Positions 6,638-12,274 of a stretch of DNA of 13,688 nucleotides are shown here, one piece after another; positions within the stretch are counted from its first letter, which is position 1, and each line of letters opens with the position of its first letter. The notes beneath the pieces are model-generated. The model had not been told where the DNA came from, searched no databases, and saw only the letters and a list, made by a program, of their open reading frames with translations. Origin of the DNA: CAYNTH01 sp964427055 (GTDB lineage Archaea; Aenigmatarchaeota; Aenigmatarchaeia; CG10238-14; SCSR01); assembly GCA_964427055.1 (NCBI GenBank), contig CAYRSQ010000021.1, forward strand, positions 1 to 13,688, written 5' to 3'. The position numbers and the translations under genes were made by a program.

Positions 6638-7087
6638 TCAACACCCGTTATTTTGAACCCATTCTTCATCAGAAAACTCACTTTTGCCACAAAATTTTTC
6701 AAGTATTTCCGCGTTACCTGACATCACCAGTTCTCGATTCAGGTCGAAAGTTCCATTCCTGCAGTAAACCTTTGCGACTATCCTTCTGTGACTTCTGGAT
6801 ACTTGCATATCATCCTCGTCGACCAGTACTATCTCTCCCACCTTACATGAACTCTCTACGAACCGTATGGATTCGTCGAAACCGGACTGTCCCTTTTCTG
6901 GAGTGTTCACAAGGGAGAGTCTGATAACTTCCCCGGAAACTTCCAAAGTGTCCCCGTCCACTATTTTAGTAAGGTTCCCGAAGAAACAGCTTGAATCACC
7001 CCTACAGTTATCGTTGTCACCTGGACGGTATGATACTCCTATAACAGTTAACAGGAGTGCTACCAGCATAATTGACCACAGTCTCAT
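6638..7087 (-). CDS. Membrane-anchored or secreted thermonuclease (SNase-like)
   Basis: A 149-residue protein with an N-terminal hydrophobic signal or anchor (residues 4-19) and a staphylococcal-nuclease-like OB-fold domain (38-128). Expected active-site features are present: the VDGDT calcium loop (D44, D46), the first arginine R56 (IRLSLV), the TPE motif with E64 and the second arginine within SHRRIVAKVY (R101 or R102). The position equal to SNase Asp40 is Asn (N61). Cysteines at 28, 34, 81, 109, 133 and 149 would suit an extracytoplasmic location. The frame is open to 7159, but the first 24 residues would precede the signal sequence. ATG 7087, near a TATA-like box at 7114-7124, is preferred. 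Likely role: degrading extracellular DNA or RNA, perhaps for nucleotide uptake. It lies downstream of nreA. Confidence 0.88.
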   Translation of the reverse strand: MRLWSIMLVALLLTVIGVSYRPGDNDNCRGDSSCFFGNLTKIVDGDTLEVSGEVIRLSLVNTPEKGQSGFDESIRFVESSCKVGEIVLVDEDDMQVSRSHRRIVAKVYCRNGTFDLNRELVMSGNAEILEKFCGKSEFSDEEWVQNNGC

Positions 7088-7113
7088 AAAACAAGTCTGC
7101 AAGCAGTCGAAGT

Positions 7114-7124
7114 AAAGTTTAATT
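7114..7124 (-). promoter_or_regulatory. TATA-like box of the nuclease gene
   Basis: Reads aattaaacttt on minus, about 31 nt before the nuclease ATG (7087). It lies in the 58-nt gap after nreA and would give a leader of only a few bases, so the nuclease need not depend on the nreA transcript. Confidence 0.4.
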
Positions 7125-7145
7125 CTCAACCACAAGTGGTCAATA

Positions 7146-8318
7146 CTATCTTTTAACAAAATGTCCTAGCTTTGTCTGCTGCTTTCTATTCATAAGAAGC
7201 TGACTCTTGGAAACCCATCTATTCCCTATGTTCAACCTACTGGATATCGCGTTTATCGCAGACTCGACAGAATAGAATGTCTCATACGGCTTGTTAAAGG
7301 CGTCCCTCACTGTCTCTCTTAATTGCCATATGCCCATAGGCGCGTAATATTCCGGTTTCACTTCCCTGACTATAAGGGCACTCGCTTGCCTCTGTATCTT
7401 GTCCAAATATTCACCTATGGCCAACCTTCCGCTGTAGAATGCACCATGCGTGCTTGTCGCATAAGCCTTTCTAGGTTTATCGAATTCGTAATCCGACCCG
7501 AATTCTGGCCATGGAGAATCCACATTCCACGACTCAACAAGTTCGTATTCGTATGATCCAGGTATCAACAATACTTCATAATGGTTACCCAGATATTCAT
7601 TATGGAAGAGGCGTATTTCATCCAAATTCGAATAGTACCTGACTCGTTCAATCATAGATTTCCCTATGATGTCATCAACCGCGGTTATTCCCCACCTAGT
7701 GGGAACCAGCCTTCTCTGGAATCTTACACCTAAAAGACCAGAGGAAAATATCTTTTGTATCCTGCTAACAGGAATATCATAATTATATAGGCGAATGACA
7801 GCATCCGTAGACTTCAAGTCAGTGTCGGATACCATGTAATCAATCTTTCTCTCGATTTTCGGGTTCTCTGTCAGTGATATCCTCTTAACTGGAGCCGGGC
7901 TGCTTATGGGTCTGGACCAATGGCTCACATCTATATTGAAAGTCGGTTGTTTCTCAAGCTCCACTTCCACATCTGCCGGTTGTTTGGACATCGCGACTTC
8001 CTGTGTAGTCTCGACCATCTTCCCCGAAGGGCGTTTTATATCAGAGAGGAACCTGGAATATATCATCTGGCCCCTGAAATTGAGTATGTCATCTATAGAA
8101 ACCTTCTCTTTGTACCACCTTTCAGGGGAGTCGAGTATCAAAGCGTCCGCCATCTCTCTTTTTACTGGAGGCGAAAGAACTCCCATAAACACTTTAGGGT
8201 ACCCGTAGTTGCCTACAAATACACTCGGAGGTGACGTTCCGGTGAAATCTTTGGCATCCTCTATGACAGTTTTCCAAAATTTCACCTTATCCGAAACTTT
8301 ACTGTAGTCTATCTCCAC
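7146..8318 (-). CDS. nreA: NreA-family archaeal DNA repair protein, GTG start
   Basis: A 390-residue member of the archaeal Nre family (linked in haloarchaea to tolerance of DNA crosslinks and shown to act with PCNA). The N-terminal hallmark is SPPSVFVGNYGYPKVFMGVLSPP (residues 29-51 region, with VGNYGYPKV the core), followed by ADALILDSPERWY. The C-terminal domain runs from about 175 to 370 and includes THGAFYSGRLAIGEYL and APMGIWQLRETVR. The last residues, QTKLGHFV (381-388), fit a PCNA-interacting (PIP) box, Qxx-hydrophobic-xx-aromatic, with Val in place of the final aromatic. Many relatives have a Cys-rich stretch before the first motif; none is seen here. The start is forced: no ATG, GTG or TTG lies between the upstream in-frame stop (8352-8354) and GTG 8318. 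A TATA-like box at 8341-8350 suggests a leaderless GTG start. Confidence 0.93.
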   Translation of the reverse strand: MEIDYSKVSDKVKFWKTVIEDAKDFTGTSPPSVFVGNYGYPKVFMGVLSPPVKREMADALILDSPERWYKEKVSIDDILNFRGQMIYSRFLSDIKRPSGKMVETTQEVAMSKQPADVEVELEKQPTFNIDVSHWSRPISSPAPVKRISLTENPKIERKIDYMVSDTDLKSTDAVIRLYNYDIPVSRIQKIFSSGLLGVRFQRRLVPTRWGITAVDDIIGKSMIERVRYYSNLDEIRLFHNEYLGNHYEVLLIPGSYEYELVESWNVDSPWPEFGSDYEFDKPRKAYATSTHGAFYSGRLAIGEYLDKIQRQASALIVREVKPEYYAPMGIWQLRETVRDAFNKPYETFYSVESAINAISSRLNIGNRWVSKSQLLMNRKQQTKLGHFVKR

Positions 8319-8340
8319 GAATGAAGATTGTAGAAACAGG

Positions 8341-8350
8341 AATATATCTG
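8341..8350 (-). promoter_or_regulatory. TATA-like box of nreA
   Basis: cagatatatt on minus lies about 28 nt upstream of the GTG start (8318) in the 40-nt gap after the zinc-finger gene. There is no Shine-Dalgarno, consistent with a leaderless message beginning at GTG. Confidence 0.4.
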
Positions 8351-8358
8351 ATTAAGGA

Positions 8359-8634
8359 CTAAGCTTCCGATGTGGCTTTCTTTTTCTCTTCAAGTTTCTT
8401 CTGAACCTCGTCCAGCCTCTGTATGTTTATACCTTCCGACTTGAATAGTTCCTCGTCTTCTTTACCGTATTTCTCTATGACATCAAACGTTGGCACATCA
8501 CCTAGACTGTCTGCGCATTCCTTGCAGACACAAACCACTTTTTTGCTGTCTTCATCCCCAGCCATAAAAACCATCTTTTCGTTTCCACATAGTTGACAAG
8601 TTCCTTCGAACGTTGCTGAAATTTTAATTTTCAT
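8359..8634 (-). CDS. Small treble-clef/zinc-ribbon-like protein
   Basis: A 91-residue protein. Residues 1-45 contain C13-x2-C16 (GTCQLCGNEK) and C35-x-C37-x2-C40 (VCVCKEC), a four-cysteine zinc site of the kind found in small zinc ribbons and treble clefs. Residues 50-91 are helical and highly charged (EKYGKEDEELFK, then DEVQKKLEEKKK), possibly a short coiled coil. No catalytic motif is seen. It may be a protein- or nucleic-acid-binding adaptor, and the neighbouring nreA gene gives only weak context. ATG 8634 is preceded by a TATA-like box (8653-8663 on minus) at about 24-26 nt, so the mRNA is likely leaderless. It is divergent from the 20-aa peptide gene at 8709. Confidence 0.82.
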   Translation of the reverse strand: MKIKISATFEGTCQLCGNEKMVFMAGDEDSKKVVCVCKECADSLGDVPTFDVIEKYGKEDEELFKSEGINIQRLDEVQKKLEEKKKATSEA

Positions 8635-8652
8635 AACACAATATTGTACCCG

Positions 8653-8677
8653 AATAAATAAACCTTTGTTTTAATAT
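8653..8677. promoter_or_regulatory. Divergent TATA-like boxes
   Basis: Two elements lie side by side in the 74-nt gap. On minus, gtttatttatt (8653-8663) is about 25 nt before ATG 8634. On plus, tttaatatc (8670-8678) would start transcription near 8699, just at the GGTGA that precedes ATG 8709. Confidence 0.5.
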
Positions 8678-8708
8678 CGCAGTCGAGAATTATCATTAGG
8701 TGAAAATC

Positions 8709-8771
8709 ATGCCGTGTGGTACAAAGAAGAAAACCAAAACTAAGACAACCAAGAAATCCAAGAAGAAATAA
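8709..8771 (+). CDS. 20-aa lysine-rich micropeptide
   Basis: ATG 8709 opens a 20-codon frame ending TAA 8771. The product starts MPCGTKKKTKTKTTKKSK and contains eleven Lys and no hydrophobic or acidic residue apart from the first Met and Pro. It is the best-signalled micro-ORF in the window: a TATA-like box (8670-8678) is spaced to start the mRNA near 8699, then AGGTGA lies 5 nt before the ATG. Such a peptide could bind RNA, DNA or the ribosome; very short basic ribosomal proteins exist, but homology is not shown. It stops 6 nt before the stop of the convergent membrane-protein gene. Confidence 0.55.
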   Translation: MPCGTKKKTKTKTTKKSKKK

Positions 8772-8777
8772 TCCGAT

Positions 8778-9254
8778 TCATATTCTGTCCAATACTAAAT
8801 GCAAACTATAATTAGAGAGTATTATTAAGAACCAAATGAGTTCACTTGTCCCTACCATCGCAACGGAGTTTTCCGCTAGCGAAACATATATCCATGCCAA
8901 GACCGCAGAGAATATGATTGCGAAGTTGAGCATGTGAGTCATTCCTCTGTGCCTTGTTGGTATGTACTTCAATATCATATACAACAGGATGAAGTAGACA
9001 GGGCCGTAGTACCATGTGACTGGATAGGATATCACATAGTAAACAAGCGCCGTGAAGGATATCAGAAGCGAAGTGACGTCTCTTATCTTGGAACTTTTCA
9101 CGTCAACATCTGGGAAGAGTGATACAAATACGGACAATGTGACTATCGGAACCATCTGTCTCGCACCAATTTCCATTCCAATATTCTGGAATATGAACAT
9201 CCAAGCTATCACTAGAAAAAGGGAAAATATCAAATGAGTCTTCCAGTCTGGCAT
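8778..9254 (-). CDS. DUF457/YdjM-like membrane-bound putative metal-dependent hydrolase
   Basis: A 158-residue polytopic membrane protein. Family hallmarks are the early histidine in MPDWKTH (H7), the LFPDVDVKSSKIRD motif (D49, D51), the HRGMTH motif (H102, H107) and a late YSLHLVLDRI (H152, D156). These histidines and aspartates are the presumed metal ligands of the DUF457/LexA-binding, YdjM-like family, whose substrates are poorly known. Hydrophobic segments lie at about 9-24, 33-48, 62-78, 84-96, 109-127 and 138-154. It follows the acetyl-CoA synthetase beta gene by 14 nt, but a TATA-like stretch (9275-9284 on minus, within that gene's last codons) sits 26 nt before ATG 9254, so it may have its own leaderless start. 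Confidence 0.88.
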   Translation of the reverse strand: MPDWKTHLIFSLFLVIAWMFIFQNIGMEIGARQMVPIVTLSVFVSLFPDVDVKSSKIRDVTSLLISFTALVYYVISYPVTWYYGPVYFILLYMILKYIPTRHRGMTHMLNFAIIFSAVLAWIYVSLAENSVAMVGTSELIWFLIILSNYSLHLVLDRI

Positions 9255-9268
9255 AAAATCAATACAGT

Positions 9269-9952
9269 TTACCCCAAAATAATTCTGGCATCAACGGATA
9301 CCGACCCTCTGGAATTCTCCCTAACAATCAACGGGTTTATGTCCAGTTCGGCTATTTCAGGATTCTCGTCCATAAGTTTTGAAACTTTCAGAATCACGTC
9401 TTCCACGGACTTCACATCATATTTCTTTTCGCGAAAGCCTTCCAGTATTCGTGATATACGAGTCTCTTTTATCATCTCTTTAGCATCCGCTTTCGTCAAC
9501 GGGGTAACACGTACAGCGGCATCGTCAAAAGCCTCGGCATATATCCCGCCAGTGCCGAAGATGACAGTTTGTCCGAATTGCGGGTCTTTCTTTCCGCCGA
9601 CTATCACTTCTGCTCCTCCATCGACCATTTTCTGGACTATGACCGATTCCATTGCTTTGCCGAACTTTTTCTTTATGCTTCTGTATGCTTCGGTAACCTC
9701 CTTCTTAGAATTCAGGTTAAGGAAAACTCCACCAACATCCGTTTTGTGCGATATACTGTTTGATACAATCTTCAATGCGACCGGATACCCAATATTCTCC
9801 GAAAATTCAACTGCATCTGCAACAGTTTCAGCTTGAGTATATGTGGCAACTTCTATACCATAGAATTTTATAAATTCCAAGGATTCCGAGAGAGTGAGGG
9901 ATGTTCGGTTCTCTTTCTCAGCCTTTGACAGCATCTCTTTTATTTTCTTCAT
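9269..9952 (-). CDS. ADP-forming acetyl-CoA synthetase, beta subunit (ATP-grasp)
   Basis: A 227-residue ATP-grasp protein, the length of the separate beta subunit (about 230 aa) of archaeal acyl-CoA synthetase (ADP-forming), which converts acetyl-CoA, ADP and phosphate to acetate, CoA and ATP. Motifs: YPVALKIVSNSISHKTDVGG (residues 57-75) with H69 in the conserved SHKTDVGG, thought to take part in phosphoryl transfer; the GGAEVIVGGKKDPQFG block (112-127); GTGGIYAE; and the metal-binding ELDINPLIV (202-210). The alpha subunit is not in the window. An upstream in-frame TTG (9958) would add two residues; ATG 9952 is preferred. The start overlaps the end of the VTT gene by 35 nt, so the two are co-transcribed and perhaps translationally coupled. 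Confidence 0.93.
   Translation of the reverse strand: MKKIKEMLSKAEKENRTSLTLSESLEFIKFYGIEVATYTQAETVADAVEFSENIGYPVALKIVSNSISHKTDVGGVFLNLNSKKEVTEAYRSIKKKFGKAMESVIVQKMVDGGAEVIVGGKKDPQFGQTVIFGTGGIYAEAFDDAAVRVTPLTKADAKEMIKETRISRILEGFREKKYDVKSVEDVILKVSKLMDENPEIAELDINPLIVRENSRGSVSVDARIILG
9275..9284 (-). promoter_or_regulatory. TATA-like box inside the end of the acetyl-CoA synthetase gene
   Basis: gaattatttt on minus covers the last codons before the stop of the upstream gene and is centred about 26 nt from ATG 9254, giving a possible internal leaderless promoter for the membrane hydrolase gene. Confidence 0.3.
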
Positions 9953-10562
9953 TTCCAACCCTTTCCAGCAATTTACCTATAATACTATTTTCAAAGCCAC
10001 CTATGTATCCTTTTTTGTCCATGTAAGCGAACGCGATGAATGCTAGTATACCGAGTATGACTATTATCTCCATCCCTGTCCCGAAATACATGAATACACC
10101 ACCGGCAACGCTTCCAAGATACGCGAGTATGAATACCCTTGGTATCGCTCCTATCACAGTCGCCACGAAGTAATCCCTGAACTTCATAGAAGTCACTCCG
10201 CTTATGTAGCTTATGAGATCGAATGGTATTACAGGGATCAGCCTGGTGAACAATATAGATTTCATCCCGTGCTTGGACACCCACCTGTCTATCCCATCTA
10301 TCCATTTGTCCCCGACCATCTTCGACACTATTGGTCTCCCTCCATACCTAGCTATGAAGAACGCGAGTACAGAACCTATTATCAGTCCAGCACCTCCGTA
10401 TATGATAGTATCACTTATTCCCATTACTGCTCCTGAAAACGCCAGCACAGCTTCTGATGGTATCGGAGCTATCAATGTCTGCATCACCATCACAAACAGC
10501 AGACCTGCCTGTCCGTAGGACTCGACCATTGATATCAGAATAGACTCAAACAATGCTTTCAC
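9918..10562 (-). CDS. DedA/VTT-domain membrane protein, non-ATG start
   Basis: A 214-residue VTT (DedA/TVP38/TMEM64) family protein, a group tied to lipid scrambling and undecaprenyl-phosphate or membrane homeostasis. Hallmarks are IAPIPSEAVLAFSG (31-44) in the first re-entrant segment, IGSVLAFFIARYGGRP, and FTRLIPVIPFDLISYISG (105-122) in the second. Several transmembrane helices and a charged C-terminus follow. The frame runs upstream to 10604, but those codons lie inside the tRNA-Gln gene, so they cannot be protein sequence. Usable starts are GTG 10562, TTG 10568 and TTG 10553; the ATG at 10529 would cut the conserved N-terminal helix. GTG 10562 is my choice with modest confidence. No Shine-Dalgarno is seen; the message may come by processing of the tRNA transcript. 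The 3' end overlaps the acetyl-CoA synthetase gene. Confidence 0.88.
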   Translation of the reverse strand: MKALFESILISMVESYGQAGLLFVMVMQTLIAPIPSEAVLAFSGAVMGISDTIIYGGAGLIIGSVLAFFIARYGGRPIVSKMVGDKWIDGIDRWVSKHGMKSILFTRLIPVIPFDLISYISGVTSMKFRDYFVATVIGAIPRVFILAYLGSVAGGVFMYFGTGMEIIVILGILAFIAFAYMDKKGYIGGFENSIIGKLLERVGNEENKRDAVKG

Positions 10563-10572
10563 ATCCAATTTA

Positions 10573-10688
10573 TAGCCCCGTGCGGATTCGAACCGCAGTC
10601 TCAAGGTGTCTTCCTTTCGTCATATCGAAATCAGCGCTTCAGACGAATGTCCAAAGCCTCGCATCCTTGACCACTAGACGACGGGGCT
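10573..10688 (-). tRNA. tRNA-Gln (anticodon UUG) with intron
   Basis: Mature tRNA of 73 nt from two exons (10651-10688 and 10573-10607). The acceptor stem AGCCCCG pairs fully with CGGGGCT and the discriminator is A73. The D-stem GTCT/GGAT has two G-U pairs. The anticodon stem CGAGG/CCTTG pairs (one G-U) around loop CTTTGGA, giving anticodon UUG for Gln. The variable loop is 4 nt, and the T-arm TGCGG-TTCGAAT-CCGCA is canonical. CCA is not encoded. AGCCCCGT and the identity of the anticodon loop match archaeal tRNA-Gln. The exons are joined at the canonical 37/38 position. A TATA-like box lies upstream at 10718-10731. Confidence 0.95.
10608..10650 (-). other. 43-nt tRNA intron with bulge-helix-bulge splice sites
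   Basis: The intron lies between G37 and A38. The bulge-helix-bulge structure can be drawn by hand: C32-U33-U34-U35 pairs with G-A-A-G (fourth pair U-G) just before the 3' bulge AC|A, and the 5' bulge is GG|A. On the intron side, CATTCGTC pairs with GACGAAAG with a single A-A mismatch, leaving a loop of about 20 nt. This is the canonical substrate of archaeal tRNA-splicing endonuclease. Confidence 0.9.
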
Positions 10689-10717
10689 CTGATTGATATT
10701 ATAAGATAAACAGTTCG

Positions 10718-10731
10718 TTATTTAAATTTTA
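10718..10731 (-). promoter_or_regulatory. TATA-like box of tRNA-Gln
   Basis: Reads taaaatttaaataa on minus, centred about 36 nt before the tRNA 5' end (10688). A start near -26 from the box leaves a leader of about 8-10 nt, to be removed by RNase P. Confidence 0.5.
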
Positions 10732-10739
10732 ATCTGAAA

Positions 10740-11273
10740 TCAGGCCACTAGGTTCTTTCTGTTCATATCGGCTGCAGGCTTTCCCAAAAGATATTCTATT
10801 ATAGCCAATGCGAAATCTATCACCGTCCCAGGTCCTTGGGAGGTTATGACGTTACCATCTATAACGATTTTATCGCCCCTTGGGTATGGTATTTCGCGTT
10901 CCATCCCAGGATAGATAGTCGCTTTTTTAGTCTTCAGCACTCCGGCTTCTGCCAAAACTTTAGGTGCAGCACATATGCCGGCGACGAGTTTGCCCTGTTC
11001 ATAAAACTCCAGTAGCATCTTCTTGACCTTTTCGGACTTTCCCAGATTTATGCATCCTCGTGTTCCTCCAGGTACGACTATCCCGTCATAATCGCCTACT
11101 TTAACGTCCTTGAGACTTTTGTCCATTATCACTCTGACTCCCCTTCCGCCTGTTATGACATTTCCCACCACACCGACCATGTCAACATCAATTTTCGCCC
11201 CTCGCAGGACACTTATGACTCCCAATCCCTCTATCTCTTCGAATCCATCGGCCAATGGCATCAAAAGTCTCAT
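10740..11273 (-). CDS. DJ-1/PfpI family protein (class I glutamine amidotransferase-like fold)
   Basis: A 177-residue cytosolic protein closest in pattern to the DJ-1/ThiJ branch, associated with oxidative-stress protection and with deglycation, glyoxalase or chaperone activities in various members. The start MRLLMPLADGFEEIE carries the conserved glutamate that contacts the reactive cysteine (last E of FEEIE). VVPGGTRGCINLG and the nucleophile elbow AGICAAPKVLAEAG with the reactive Cys (residue 101) follow, and ITSQGPGTVIDFALAIIEYL closes the domain. Its length matches human DJ-1 (189 aa). A TTG precedes the ATG (11276); ATG 11273 is preferred because GTGAT sits 3 nt upstream. The AT-rich gap 11299-11316 serves as promoter for this gene and for the divergent VTT gene. 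It lies upstream of the tRNA on the same strand, with a separate promoter between. Confidence 0.93.
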   Translation of the reverse strand: MRLLMPLADGFEEIEGLGVISVLRGAKIDVDMVGVVGNVITGGRGVRVIMDKSLKDVKVGDYDGIVVPGGTRGCINLGKSEKVKKMLLEFYEQGKLVAGICAAPKVLAEAGVLKTKKATIYPGMEREIPYPRGDKIVIDGNVITSQGPGTVIDFALAIIEYLLGKPAADMNRKNLVA

Positions 11274-11298
11274 CAAATCACTTTCTATATTATTGTGA

Positions 11299-11316
11299 TA
11301 TCAATTTTAAATTAAA
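11299..11316. promoter_or_regulatory. Divergent AT-rich promoter
   Basis: atatcaattttaaattaa contains TATA-like stretches on both strands. On plus, ttttaaatta (11305-11314) is about 23 nt before ATG 11332 and no Shine-Dalgarno is present (near leaderless). On minus it is about 34 nt from ATG 11273, which leaves a short leader with GTGAT. Confidence 0.45.
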
Positions 11317-11331
11317 AAACAAACACTACAT

Positions 11332-11931
11332 ATGAATCTGATATCCTTTGCTTCAAACCTAAGCGAATGGTCGCTATCAATGGTAGATTCCTTTGGTTAC
11401 CTTGGAGTTTTCATTGTCAACTTTATAGGATCATCCACAATCATCTTCCCACTGCCTGGATTCCTAATAGTATCCGCGGTCGCCGCCATGCCAGGGATGA
11501 ACCCATGGATAGTGGGGGTGTCAGCTGGATTAGGAGCTGCGTTGGGCGAGACAACGGGGTACCTGTTCGGAAAGGGTGGGGGCAGGATAATAGACAAACG
11601 GTACAAAGAACAAATGACAAAATACAAGAAATGGTTCAAAAAGGACAACATATTTTTCGGCATAATATTGTTTGCTGCCACTCCATTGCCCGACGATATA
11701 CTCGGCCTGGTCTGCGGCATGTTCAATTATGATTTCAAAAAATTCTTGCTCGCGTCGGCCATAGGAAAGATAATATTGAACCTGGGGTTGGCTTTTCTGG
11801 GATTCTACGGGTCTCAGTGGATCAACACTGTAATATATGCAATGAACGACCGTTCTATGACCGCAATAGTCGCTCTGATCATAATTGGAACGTTCAGCTG
11901 GTTCATTTACAGAAAAAGGTGTACCAAATGA
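11332..11931 (+). CDS. Second VTT/YqaA-like membrane protein
   Basis: A 199-residue polytopic membrane protein of the VTT superfamily, closer to the YqaA-like branch than the protein at 9918. Evidence: an N-terminal amphipathic helix, GYLGVFIVNFIGSSTIIFPLPG (22-43), then LGAALGETTGYLFGKGGG (67-84) and the re-entrant motif FAATPLPDDILGLVCGMF (114-131). Two further helices follow (138-158, 176-193), with a basic end. It probably handles lipid distribution or membrane homeostasis, as other VTT proteins do. It is likely leaderless from the promoter at 11305. Its TGA overlaps the ATG of the peptidyl-tRNA hydrolase gene (ATGA), so the two are translationally coupled. Confidence 0.9.
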   Translation: MNLISFASNLSEWSLSMVDSFGYLGVFIVNFIGSSTIIFPLPGFLIVSAVAAMPGMNPWIVGVSAGLGAALGETTGYLFGKGGGRIIDKRYKEQMTKYKKWFKKDNIFFGIILFAATPLPDDILGLVCGMFNYDFKKFLLASAIGKIILNLGLAFLGFYGSQWINTVIYAMNDRSMTAIVALIIIGTFSWFIYRKRCTK

Positions 11932-12272
11932 CATACAAACAAACAATTCTGGTCAGGACGGACTTGAAAATGGGTAAAGGTAAGATAGCTGCACAGGTGG
12001 CACATGCTGCAATAGGTTCCATACGAAAGGGAGACAGACATATCATAGAGGAATGGGAAAGAGAAGGGTCTAAGAAAGTAGTGCTGAAAGTCGACGGCAT
12101 AAAGCAGCTCATAGACATCAGCAAGGAAGCCAAACTCAAGAATATCTCCTATTATATAGTCAGGGATGCGGGACTTACCCAGATAGAAGAAGGGACAGTC
12201 ACTTGCATGGCACTCGGACCTGAAAAAGAATACAAGCTAGACAGACTGACCGAAAAACTCAAGCTTCTGTAG
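11928..12272 (+). CDS. pth2: Peptidyl-tRNA hydrolase, Pth2 type
   Basis: A 114-residue cytosolic enzyme that frees tRNA from stalled peptidyl-tRNA; the archaeal/eukaryotic Pth2 fold, unrelated to bacterial Pth. Family motifs: ILVRTDLKMGKGKIAAQVAHAA (7-28) with the conserved lysines and H26, YIVRDAGLTQIEEGT (76-90) with D80, T84 and T90, and VTCMALGPEK (91-100). Length equals the family norm (about 115-120). The frame is open upstream to 11817 inside the VTT gene, but ATG 11928 gives the exact Pth2 N-terminus, overlaps the VTT stop as ATGA and has AGGTG 7 nt before it. It converges on the gene ending at 12275 with a 2-nt gap. Confidence 0.97.
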   Translation: MTYKQTILVRTDLKMGKGKIAAQVAHAAIGSIRKGDRHIIEEWEREGSKKVVLKVDGIKQLIDISKEAKLKNISYYIVRDAGLTQIEEGTVTCMALGPEKEYKLDRLTEKLKLL

Positions 12273-12274
12273 AC

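Noticed and set aside
9234..9836. 200-codon open frame antisense to acetyl-CoA synthetase beta
   Set aside because: The minus strand encodes all ATP-grasp motifs; the plus-strand frame is a by-product of codon usage.
10563..10604. N-terminal extension of the VTT protein (residues encoded up to 10604)
   Set aside because: These codons lie wholly in the 3' exon of tRNA-Gln and in the short spacer, and the residues do not resemble a VTT N-terminus.
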